Position numbers and translations under genes: made by a program
The notes under the pieces: model-generated
The model's input: the letters and a program-made list of their open reading frames with translations, nothing else
Told to the model about the DNA's origin: nothing
The model's database searches: none
NCBI GenBank assembly: GCA_023512435.1
Contig: JAILZP010000001.1
Coordinates: forward strand, 124,001 to 188,000
Direction of reading: 5' to 3'
Source of the DNA: Peptococcaceae bacterium
GTDB lineage: Bacteria > Bacillota > Desulfotomaculia > Desulfotomaculales > Desulfocucumaceae
Length of the DNA: 64,000 nucleotides
Part shown: piece by piece, positions 51,920 to 58,967 of the stretch
How positions within the stretch are numbered: the first letter of the stretch is position 1
How the letters are laid out: every line of letters begins with the position of its first letter

Positions 51920-52807
51920 TTACACCTTCTCAGGTTCGGTCCGGCCGAGTATTCCCGTCGGCCTGATCAGCAAAACCAGGATCAGGATTCCGAAGGCAAT
52001 GGCATCACGGGCCTGGGAAGAGAGGAAGGCCGAGGTCAGGGTCTCCACCTGCCCCATAATTATGGCGCCCAGAACGGCGCCCGGAATAATGCCTATCCCG
52101 CCCAGCACCGCGGCGGTAAAGGCCTTCAGGCCCGGCATGATGCCCATGAACGGGTGGATCTGCGGGTAGGCGATGGCGTACAGCACCCCTCCCGCCGCCG
52201 CGAAAGCCGACCCGATGGCGAAGGTCACCGAGATGGTGTTGTCAACGTTGACCCCCATCAGCCTGGACGCATTGTGGTCCACCGCCACCGTGCGCATGGC
52301 CATGCCTATTTTGGTGCGGTAGATTAAAAACTGAAGGCCCGCCAGCATTATCAGCACGGTTATAAAAACGATTATCTGGATGTTGGTCACCGTTATTCCC
52401 GCCAGGTGATACTGCACCTCTTCAAAGGGCCTCTGCACGACCCTGTAATTTGGCCCGAACACGAACTTCAGGCTGCCGAAATACTCGAGGAAAAGGGACA
52501 CGCCCAGGGCGCTGATCAGGGCCGCGATCTTCGGGGCGTACCTCAGCGGGCGGTAGGCTATGCGCTCTATGGTCACCCCCAGGATGGAGCAGACCGCCAT
52601 GGCCGTCAGGACCGCCACCGGAAATGGCAGGCCCCATTGAGAAAAGCCGAAATAACCAACGAAGGCGCCCACCATGAAAACGTCACCGTGGGCGAAGTTG
52701 ATCAGCTTTACCACCCCGTAAACCATCGTGTAGCCCAGAGCAATCAACGCGTACATGAAGCCCAGCTGCAGACCGTTTATGATCTGATCCACTATTAAGT
52801 GATCCAA
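51920..52807 (-). CDS. livH: Branched-chain amino acid ABC transporter permease LivH (copy 2)
   Basis: 295 aa with INGLQLGFMYALIALGYTMV, NFAHGDVFMVGAFVGYF, the coupling loop TVAVDHNASRLMGVNVD, and GGIGIIPGAVLGAIIMGQ. The ATG lies 69 bases after livK, just below a strong hairpin. Confidence 0.95.
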   Translation of the reverse strand: MDHLIVDQIINGLQLGFMYALIALGYTMVYGVVKLINFAHGDVFMVGAFVGYFGFSQWGLPFPVAVLTAMAVCSILGVTIERIAYRPLRYAPKIAALISALGVSLFLEYFGSLKFVFGPNYRVVQRPFEEVQYHLAGITVTNIQIIVFITVLIMLAGLQFLIYRTKIGMAMRTVAVDHNASRLMGVNVDNTISVTFAIGSAFAAAGGVLYAIAYPQIHPFMGIMPGLKAFTAAVLGGIGIIPGAVLGAIIMGQVETLTSAFLSSQARDAIAFGILILVLLIRPTGILGRTEPEKV

Positions 52808-52823
52808 TGTGTTGCCCCCTTGA

Positions 52824-52860
52824 GAAAAAAGATACTGGCGGGGAGGTTAAACCTCCCCGC
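52824..52860 (-). terminator. Attenuating terminator between livK2 and livH2
   Basis: 11-bp perfect stem GCGGGGAGGTT / AACCTCCCCGC (52838-52860), followed on the minus strand by a six-T run eight bases on (52824-52829). It probably stops most transcripts after livK, so the binding protein is made in excess over the membrane complex. The first liv operon has a hairpin at the equivalent place. Confidence 0.7.
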
Positions 52861-52875
52861 AGCTTGCCTTGATTT

Positions 52876-54051
52876 TTATGGGGATACGGTGGTCACGAAA
52901 GCCTGCTTTCCGTCGGCCTTGACCTGCAGGATGGTGGCGGCCTTGATGGGGTTGCCGTCCTTGTCGAAGGTTACTTTTCCGCTGACGGTCTGGAAGTCCT
53001 TGGTGGCCTGCATGGCATCCTTGATCTTAACGGGGTCCTTGCTGTTGGCGGTCTGGATGGCGTTCAACAGCAGGCTGCAAGCGTCATAGGCCAGTGCCGC
53101 CAGGGCGTCTGGGGTCTTGCCGTATTTGGCTTTGTAGTCCTCGACGAACTTCTTCACCTGGGGACTGGGATCGTCGGCCGAGTAGTGGTTGGTGAAGTAC
53201 CCTCCGTCCATGGTCTTGTAGTCCAGGTCAGATGAGTCCCAGCCGTCGCCGCCGATGAACACGGCGTTGATTCCCTTGGCCCGGGCCTGCTTGCCGATGA
53301 GGCTGACCTTCTGGTAATAGTCGGGCAGGAAGAGCACTTCGGGGTTTTTCTTGGCTATGTTGGTAAGCACCGCGCTGAAGTCGGTGTCGTCCTTGCTGTA
53401 GGCCAGGAAGTCGGTGATTGTCCCGCCGCCCTTGGTGAAGTTCTCCTTGAAGTTGTTGGCCAGGCCGATGGTGTAGTCGTTGCCCTGGTCGTAGAGAACG
53501 GCGGCGGTCTTCTTCTTCAGGTTTTCAAGGGCGAACTTGGCCGCAACTTTACCCTGGAAGGGGTCGATGAAGCAGGCCCGGAAGACGAATTCCTTCCGCT
53601 TGCCCTCGTCCACGGTCACCTTTTCGTTGGTGGCTGTTCCGGAAATCATTACCACCTTGTTGTCATTGGCCAGCTTGGATACCGGGATGGTGGTCTTGGA
53701 GGTCACCGAACCCACGATGCCGACCACCTTGTCCTGGGAAATGAGCTTGGTGGCCACGTTGACCGCTTCGGTGGGGTCATTGCGGTCGTCGGCGGGTACC
53801 ACCACGATTGAAAAGTCGCCTACCTTTCCGCCCCTCTGTTCAACGGCCAGCTTGGCCCCGTTCACGGTGGACTCGCCGAATGTCTTGACATCCCCGGTCA
53901 GAGGAGCCAGGATGCCGATTTTAATAGTCTTGTCATCGGTACCGGCGGCTTTTTGTTCGCCTTCTTTTTTGCCGCCGCAGCCGGTGGCAGCCAGGGCCAC
54001 GCTCAATATAAGCACCATTAATACAGCAAACCATTTAGATCTAACCCGCAT
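52876..54051 (-). CDS. livK: Branched-chain amino acid ABC transporter substrate-binding lipoprotein LivK (copy 2)
   Basis: 391 aa. Lipoprotein signal: MRVRSKW, hydrophobic core, then a lipobox ending AATGC. The mature protein has IKIGILAPLTGDVKTFGEST, a typical amino-acid receptor start, then VVPADDRNDPTEAVNVATKL and VVGIVGSVTSKTTIPVSKLA. It is divergent from copy 1 across its length, which suggests a different ligand preference. AAGGAGG precedes the ATG. It heads the second operon and has a long structured leader. Confidence 0.93.
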   Translation of the reverse strand: MRVRSKWFAVLMVLILSVALAATGCGGKKEGEQKAAGTDDKTIKIGILAPLTGDVKTFGESTVNGAKLAVEQRGGKVGDFSIVVVPADDRNDPTEAVNVATKLISQDKVVGIVGSVTSKTTIPVSKLANDNKVVMISGTATNEKVTVDEGKRKEFVFRACFIDPFQGKVAAKFALENLKKKTAAVLYDQGNDYTIGLANNFKENFTKGGGTITDFLAYSKDDTDFSAVLTNIAKKNPEVLFLPDYYQKVSLIGKQARAKGINAVFIGGDGWDSSDLDYKTMDGGYFTNHYSADDPSPQVKKFVEDYKAKYGKTPDALAALAYDACSLLLNAIQTANSKDPVKIKDAMQATKDFQTVSGKVTFDKDGNPIKAATILQVKADGKQAFVTTVSP

Positions 54052-54264
54052 TTACCAGAATACCTCCTTAATTGTCTCTGCTCATCTAAACTCGTTTTTT
54101 GCCTGGTTCCACCTCCCCACCCCTGGATTCCCAAAAACAACTCCGAACTAAGCACTTTAAAATGCCAGGCGTCCGGAGTACAAAAACTTGACGTCTCATT
54201 AATTCAACAACTTTTTTTCAATTCCTCCTTAAATATTTACAGCCAATTATTATTTTACGAACAA

Positions 54265-54408
54265 AAAATGGGGCGCTCTTTCGAGCGCTCCATCAAAGGT
54301 CGGAGGGCAACTTTTCCAGCCGGACTTTCCTCACCTCTCCGTTTCACGTCAACCCACTGCAGTGTTTTTGAGAACACAATCGCCTTCGGCCTTAAGCGGA
54401 CAATTATA
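54265..54408 (-). promoter_or_regulatory. Structured 5' leader with terminator upstream of livK2
   Basis: On the minus strand a TATAAT (54403-54408, weak -35) could start an RNA that ends ~120 bases later at GGAGCGCTC / GAGCGCCCC (54270-54291, one mismatch), followed by six T. In between, CGGAGAGG can pair with CCCTCCG. This is the layout of a transcriptional attenuator or riboswitch, but I recognise no known class. A 53-codon frame (MRFIIVRLRPKAIVF) runs through it and could be a leader peptide, although it has no convincing ribosome site. The rest of the 54052-54542 gap shows no gene. Confidence 0.4.
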
Positions 54409-54489
54409 AACCTCATCCCACCCCCCGACCTTTTTATTACATCTATATATGGGATCCGGCGATATAATGTCTGGTAATTAATACAATCA

Positions 54490-54536
54490 GCGGCCGGTTT
54501 CCGGCTGCCTGCCACCGGCAGCCGGAAACCGGCCGC
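54490..54536 (-). terminator. 20-bp perfect hairpin after mtnP
   Basis: Perfect 20-base inverted repeat (54490-54509 and 54517-54536, arms GCGGCCGG...CTGCC) with a 7-base loop, just past the mtnP stop. It lacks a T-run. Very stable; likely protects or ends the mtnP mRNA. Confidence 0.55.
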
Positions 54537-54542
54537 CGGAAG

Positions 54543-55358
54543 CTATTTAAGAAGCGTTTCCTTGCGCAGTTCCCGGCACCCGCACCCCGGTTCTCCGTTT
54601 ATTAGGCCAAGGGCCTCCATCACTATGGCCCCCATTTTTCCCGCCAGGCCGTAAAAAATGTCCTTCAACTCACCGTGGTCCCAATCCCTGATTACCCCCT
54701 CGGCATAATTCACCACCAGGTCCAGCCTGCCGTAACATGCCCCGATTTCCCTGGCCAGGTACACCTCCGGGCACATGCTCTGCCCCACCACGTCGGCACC
54801 CAGCCTCCCCAGCATAACCACCTCGGCCCTGCTCTCAAAATGCCTGCCGTCGGTCACGGCATACACTCCCCGGTCGAAAACCCTCCCGTCGTACAGCTTT
54901 TCTGAGGCCCGGACCAGGGCCGAGGTTATATCCGGACAAACCGGCTGCCTCATGACCAGGAGGTAAGGCCCCCCGAGACTTACATCCCTGCGCATGGAAA
55001 GGTCGATATAGTCCGAGGGAATGACCAGGTCCCTGGGCCTGAGCAGGTGATTGACAGACCCCACCCCGCCTTCGGCGATTATTCTCCTCACCCCGGCTTC
55101 CCTGAACACCCAGAAGACCTGCCGGGACGCCTCCCCCCTTCCCACCCCGGGCCGCCACCCGTGCATCTTCACCGTGGCCGCGGTTTTCCCGCCCAGCCTG
55201 AAGAACTTAACCGGGGGGCTGTCCCCGAAGGGGGTTTTAAAAACTGTCCCTTCATCAATAATTTCAATCCCGTTTATGTCCAGGTCCCCGGGGAAATTGA
55301 TGCTGTACGTGCCGGACCCGCCTATTACGGCCAGTTCGGCCCGGGGTATCTCCCGCAT
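54543..55358 (-). CDS. mtnP: S-methyl-5'-thioadenosine / purine nucleoside phosphorylase (MTAP family)
   Basis: Phosphorolysis of methylthioadenosine or a related purine nucleoside. 271 aa with the phosphate-binding AVIGGSGTYSI, KMHGWRPGVGRG and RRIIAEGGVGSVNHLLRPRD, which fit the MTAP branch. The base-binding segment VVGQSMCPEVYLAREIGACY is present. The usual His after GG in 'PRHGRxH' is changed (MHGWRPG), so substrate preference may differ. It is followed by a methyltransferase gene upstream on the same strand, 24 bases away. Confidence 0.85.
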   Translation of the reverse strand: MREIPRAELAVIGGSGTYSINFPGDLDINGIEIIDEGTVFKTPFGDSPPVKFFRLGGKTAATVKMHGWRPGVGRGEASRQVFWVFREAGVRRIIAEGGVGSVNHLLRPRDLVIPSDYIDLSMRRDVSLGGPYLLVMRQPVCPDITSALVRASEKLYDGRVFDRGVYAVTDGRHFESRAEVVMLGRLGADVVGQSMCPEVYLAREIGACYGRLDLVVNYAEGVIRDWDHGELKDIFYGLAGKMGAIVMEALGLINGEPGCGCRELRKETLLK

Positions 55359-55382
55359 GTCCGATCATACTCCTTGCCAAGA

Positions 55383-56126
55383 TTAGTTTTCCTTCCGGGC
55401 TGCGTAAAAATGCCGCCTGCTCTCCCGGCGGGGCGGGTTAAAGGTGAAGGCGTCATAAACCGCCAGTGTCTTAAATCCAGCCTCCGTCAGCCTTGCGACG
55501 ACCTCTTCCGGTTCATATCCCCTCTCCCGGTGGGTCTCGGAAAATTTGCGGTACAGGTGGCCTTCCTTGAGGAAGCAGGTGAGGTCCACTGTCCACAGCG
55601 CTGATCCGGTGTCAATCCTTGTCTTGTATATTATGGTCATGTTCTCCTCATCTATCACCACCGGCTGAGGGTCGGTCCGGCCGATCCACATGACGGCGTT
55701 CAGGTCGAAAATGAACATCCCGCCCGGCGTAAGGTTGCCGGCGGCATTTTTGAAGACCTTGCCCAGGTCGTCCGGTTCGGTGATGTAATTCAGGCCGTCG
55801 TGAAAGCAGGTGACCAGGTCCACCGGCCGGTCCAGCCTGAAATCCCTGATGTCCCCGACGTGGTAATCTATTTTTACGCCGCATCCGGCCGCCTTGCGCC
55901 GGGCCAGGTCAACCATCTGGGGGGAAAGGTCCACGCCTGCGGCCTCGTAGCCCCTCAGGGCCATTGGGAGGAGCGTGTTTCCGGTGCCGCAGGCCAGGTC
56001 CAGCACGCCCGCCGGGCGATGGCCGAAGCGGCGCAGTATTTCCTCCACGTAATCAGCCCAACCCTCAAAATCAACCCCGGTCACCAGGCAGTCGTAAACC
56101 GCGGCCAGCCCCCGGTAATTTTCCAT
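55383..56126 (-). CDS. Class I SAM-dependent methyltransferase
   Basis: 247 aa from ATG 56126 (GGGGGA 6 bases upstream). Motif I is VLDLACGTGNTLLPMALRG, then AAGVDLSPQMVDLARRKA and the motif IV-like DLVTCFHDGLNYI. The C-terminal beta region (EEVVARLTEAGFKTLAVYDA) is typical of small-molecule methyltransferases. Substrate unknown. Next to mtnP, it may form a two-gene unit handling SAM by-products; this is a guess. Confidence 0.85.
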   Translation of the reverse strand: MENYRGLAAVYDCLVTGVDFEGWADYVEEILRRFGHRPAGVLDLACGTGNTLLPMALRGYEAAGVDLSPQMVDLARRKAAGCGVKIDYHVGDIRDFRLDRPVDLVTCFHDGLNYITEPDDLGKVFKNAAGNLTPGGMFIFDLNAVMWIGRTDPQPVVIDEENMTIIYKTRIDTGSALWTVDLTCFLKEGHLYRKFSETHRERGYEPEEVVARLTEAGFKTLAVYDAFTFNPPRRESRRHFYAARKEN

Positions 56127-56148
56127 GATCATTCCCCCGGCTTCCCGT

Positions 56149-56173
56149 TTAAAAACCCCGGCTTGCCGGGGTT
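56149..56173 (-). terminator. Terminator of adk
   Basis: AACCCCGG / CCGGGGTT with a 4-base loop directly followed by TTTTTAAA on the minus strand, 7 bases past the adk stop. Strong intrinsic terminator. Confidence 0.9.
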
Positions 56174-56179
56174 GCGATT

Positions 56180-56824
56180 TTATTTCCGCAGTGCTTTCAG
56201 GATGTCCTCCAGCACCTTCTTTATCTCCTGGTCACCGTTGATATTGAGCAGGATTCCTTTATCCTTGTAATAGTCTATGAGCGGCTGCGTTTTTTCCTCG
56301 TAAGCCCTGAGGCGGGTGCCCACGGACTCCTCGTTGTCGTCGGACCTCTGGTAAAGCTCCCCGCCGCAGGCATTGCACCTGCCCTCGTTCTCCGGGGGAT
56401 TAAACAAAACGTGGTACGAAGCGCCGCAGCCCTTGCAGACCCTGCGGCCGGTCAGGCGGGCCATCAGCTTGTCCAGGGGGACCACGATGTTGACCACCCC
56501 GTCCAGCTTGATCCCCAGGTCGCCGAGGGTTTTATCCAGCGCCCCGGCCTGCTCCACAGTGCGGGGAAAGCCGTCCAAAAGGAAACCCTTTTTGCAGTCG
56601 GGCTGGGAGAGCCTGTCCTTCACCATGCCGATGACCACTTCATCGGGAACCAGTTCCCCCTTGTCCATGTACTCCTTTGCCTTCCTGCCCATTTCGGTGC
56701 CTTCCTTGATGGCGTTGCGGAACATATCCCCGGTGGAAATATGGGTGATGTCCAGTTCCTTGACCAGCACCTCGGCCTGGGTCCCCTTTCCTGCCCCCGG
56801 CGGCCCCATGATCAGCAAATTCAA
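56180..56824 (-). CDS. adk: Adenylate kinase (zinc-lid type)
   Basis: Interconverts ATP+AMP and 2 ADP. 214 aa, TTG start with GGGAGG upstream. P-loop [16 protein letters not shown] motif [19 protein letters not shown], and a LID with a four-cysteine zinc site ([10 protein letters not shown] ... [11 protein letters not shown]). It stands apart from the ribosomal spc operon, where adk usually lies in Firmicutes. Confidence 0.96.
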   Translation of the reverse strand: MNLLIMGPPGAGKGTQAEVLVKELDITHISTGDMFRNAIKEGTEMGRKAKEYMDKGELVPDEVVIGMVKDRLSQPDCKKGFLLDGFPRTVEQAGALDKTLGDLGIKLDGVVNIVVPLDKLMARLTGRRVCKGCGASYHVLFNPPENEGRCNACGGELYQRSDDNEESVGTRLRAYEEKTQPLIDYYKDKGILLNINGDQEIKKVLEDILKALRK

Positions 56825-56885
56825 ACCAATCCCCTCCCACTATTTAGTATTCTAAATTTAAATTATAACATGCCCGCCCCCAAAT

Positions 56886-56990
56886 AGCTATAAGCTCTAA
56901 GCCGCAAGCCGCAATTTGAAAAAATCCTGTTAATACTGACAGTTCATCGCTTGTCGCTTATAGCTTAGAGCTTACCGCCTGCCGCCAACT
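56886..56990. repeat. Imperfect inverted intergenic repeat
   Basis: AGCTATAAGCTCTAAGCCGC (56886-56905) faces CGCTTATAGCTTAGAGCTTA (about 56955-56974) across ~50 bases in the adk-yqeB gap. Similar degenerate AAGCTG/AGCTTTC words occur at 13430-13530 and 40740-40800. A dispersed, decayed repeat; no gene. Confidence 0.55.
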
Positions 56991-57803
56991 TTTAGATTTT
57001 GCCAGGAAAGAGAACACCGCCTCCAAAACGCCGCCGGCCACCGCCAGGGCCTTGTCGGAGATGGTGAAACATTCCGCCTCTTCTCCCCGCGGATCGATGT
57101 CGCCGATCTTCGTGCCCCTGCGAACCCAGATCCCGGGCCTGATCATTCCCCGGACCAGGCCGGACAGTTCCGCCCTGACCGGTGAACCGTCCACCCAGGC
57201 CACCACTTCCCCCTTTTCCACCAGTTGCCCTATGGACCGGCACGGCGCCACCACCCCGTCCGACGGCGCCCGCAGCAGCCTTTCCTTCGTGTAGCCCATC
57301 ACCGGCCCAGGAATGCCGGTATCCGGAGCCGCCCCGCCGCTGTATACAACCCGGCCCAGGCGGTGCCCCCGCTTCGTTTCCACCACGGCGTGAACATCAA
57401 GGCCGGCGGTGAATCCGGGCCCCAGGCCGATGACCAGGGGCGCGTCAGTCATGGACGTGCCCAGGTTGCGCTTGGCCATGACGGCGTCCACCACCACCGT
57501 GGGGCGCAGCCTGCGCACCACCGTTCCCCCGGGGTCAACCAGCACCGGAACGATACCGGCCTCAACCAGGGCCACGGCGTGTTCCGCCGATTCAGCCCGG
57601 CGGGCCTCCACTCCCTCCACCCGGGCGGTCCCGGTATACACCGCTTCGGCAAAGGCCACGGTGCGCCTTACCACCAGGGGGCTCTCAATTTCGGTCATGA
57701 TCACATCCAACCCGCATCTGAAAAGGCGCCAGCCCACTCCCGTGGCCAGGTCCCCGGCGCCTTTCACCACCGCCAGCGTTTTAGCGGGATTCAATATTCT
57801 CAC
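56958..57803 (-). CDS. yqeB: YqeB / EF2563-type selenium-dependent molybdenum hydroxylase accessory protein
   Basis: 281 aa. Starts 'LAVVKGAGDLATGVGWRLFR' and continues GLDVIMTEIESPLVVRRTVA and VIGLGPGFTAGLDVHAVVE, the known pattern of this family. The C-terminal half ends with a barrel-sandwich-like piece (GQLVEKGEVVAWVDGSPVRA). Such proteins are found with xdhC and selenium-dependent molybdenum hydroxylases and are thought to help mature the cofactor. It overlaps the end of xdhC by 23 bases. No hydroxylase subunits are in the window. Confidence 0.85.
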   Translation of the reverse strand: MRILNPAKTLAVVKGAGDLATGVGWRLFRCGLDVIMTEIESPLVVRRTVAFAEAVYTGTARVEGVEARRAESAEHAVALVEAGIVPVLVDPGGTVVRRLRPTVVVDAVMAKRNLGTSMTDAPLVIGLGPGFTAGLDVHAVVETKRGHRLGRVVYSGGAAPDTGIPGPVMGYTKERLLRAPSDGVVAPCRSIGQLVEKGEVVAWVDGSPVRAELSGLVRGMIRPGIWVRRGTKIGDIDPRGEEAECFTISDKALAVAGGVLEAVFSFLAKSKSWRQAVSSKL

Positions 57804-58941
57804 CCCTGCCGAAAACTCCGGCTAACATGCCAGCGGGTTCGATGAACACCTCCATCGCGCCGCCGCAGGCCATGCCCTCGCCGGCCGCCGTGTCCGCATC
57901 CAGGGCCACCTTGTATAACCGCGGCGTTCCTTCGTCCATTGCGTTAAAGGCCTCCCGGCGCACCCCGGACTCGCCGCAGCCGCCCCCGATGGTCCCGACG
58001 GCCCGGCCGTCCCTGTACACCAGCATCCTGGCACCGGCCTTTCTGGGGGTTGATCCCCTGGTCCTGACTATGGTCGCCAGGGCTGCGGGAACTTCACCCC
58101 CGGACGATTTCACGGCCTCTTTCAGTATTTCCCTGTACACGGCCGACGGCATCTCGCTGTCCCCGGCCGCGGTTCCGGACCCGGCGCCCGGCGGACATTC
58201 TCTCAGTGGCCTGGCGGCACCTCCCCTCCGCTCCATGATCAGTTCCGCCGCGATGCTGACCGCGATCTCCGCCGGCGTCTGCGCCCCTATGTCGAGGCCG
58301 ATGGGCATGTGCACGGCGTCCAGTTGACGCTCCGGCACCCCCTCTTCCGCCAGCTGCTGCCTGACCTGACGAATCTTCCGCCTGCTGCCGATCATGCCCA
58401 GGTAGGCCACGGGCCTGCCGATGACCTGCCGCAGGCAGTCCAGGTCGTGCCGGTGTCCCCGGGTGACAATGACCACGCTGCTTCTTGGCCCGAAGGTCAG
58501 TCTTTCCGTTATCCGGGTAAAATCGCAGCAGACAACCCTGTCGGCCTCCGGAAAGCGGGCGGGGGAGGCGAAATCGGGCCGGTCGTCGGCCACCGTCACC
58601 AGGTAGCCCAGCATTTTGCCCACCCTGGCCAGGTGGAGGGCGATATGCCCGCCGCCCAGGATTACCAGTTCGGGCGGCGGCAGGTAAGGGTCCGCCATCA
58701 GGGTGACGGACCTGTCCGGCTGTTCCGGGTCGGTCAGGTCGGCCACCGTAAACACTCCTTTTTCCAGGGTGTCTCGGGCCAGCCGGGAAACACCGGCCTC
58801 CAGCCAGGGCAGCGTTGATATTTCACCGGCCTCCCCATCCGGGTAAAAGACCTTTTTCCTGCCCACCAGGCCGCTGTCCATTCCTTTCTGGCCGATCACC
58901 GTGATCAACACCATTTCGCGGCTCAAATCCACCTCTTTCAC
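57781..58941 (-). CDS. xdhC: XdhC/CoxI-family molybdenum hydroxylase maturation protein, extended
   Basis: About 386 aa from GTG 58941 (GGGGGG upstream; start uncertain, ATG 58914 possible). There are three parts: a degenerate CoxI-like N-terminus (residues ~10-85), an XdhC Rossmann domain (VILGGGHIALHLARVGKML ... AYLGMIGSRRK), and a canonical CoxI domain at the C-terminus (RTRGSTPRKAGARMLVY, IGGGCGESGVRREA, GMACGGAMEVFIEP). The usual order is CoxI first, so the complete CoxI is on the other side, as in a fusion of two family members. Role: sulfuration/insertion of the Mo cofactor into xanthine dehydrogenase-type enzymes. Confidence 0.85.
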   Translation of the reverse strand: MKEVDLSREMVLITVIGQKGMDSGLVGRKKVFYPDGEAGEISTLPWLEAGVSRLARDTLEKGVFTVADLTDPEQPDRSVTLMADPYLPPPELVILGGGHIALHLARVGKMLGYLVTVADDRPDFASPARFPEADRVVCCDFTRITERLTFGPRSSVVIVTRGHRHDLDCLRQVIGRPVAYLGMIGSRRKIRQVRQQLAEEGVPERQLDAVHMPIGLDIGAQTPAEIAVSIAAELIMERRGGAARPLRECPPGAGSGTAAGDSEMPSAVYREILKEAVKSSGGEVPAALATIVRTRGSTPRKAGARMLVYRDGRAVGTIGGGCGESGVRREAFNAMDEGTPRLYKVALDADTAAGEGMACGGAMEVFIEPAGMLAGVFGRGENIESR

Positions 58942-58967
58942 CACCCGCCCCCCGACAGCCGGTTTGC

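Noticed and set aside
54321-54332. GAGGAAAGTCCG on the minus strand, like the conserved core of RNase P RNA
   Set aside because: The remaining RNase P helices and the ~350-base length are absent; the match is a single 12-base word in the livK2 leader.
54255-54413. 53-codon frame MRFIIVRLRPKAIVF... as a protein gene
   Set aside because: It runs through the terminator hairpin, and the G-run before the ATG is too close to act as a ribosome site. Mentioned only as a possible leader peptide.
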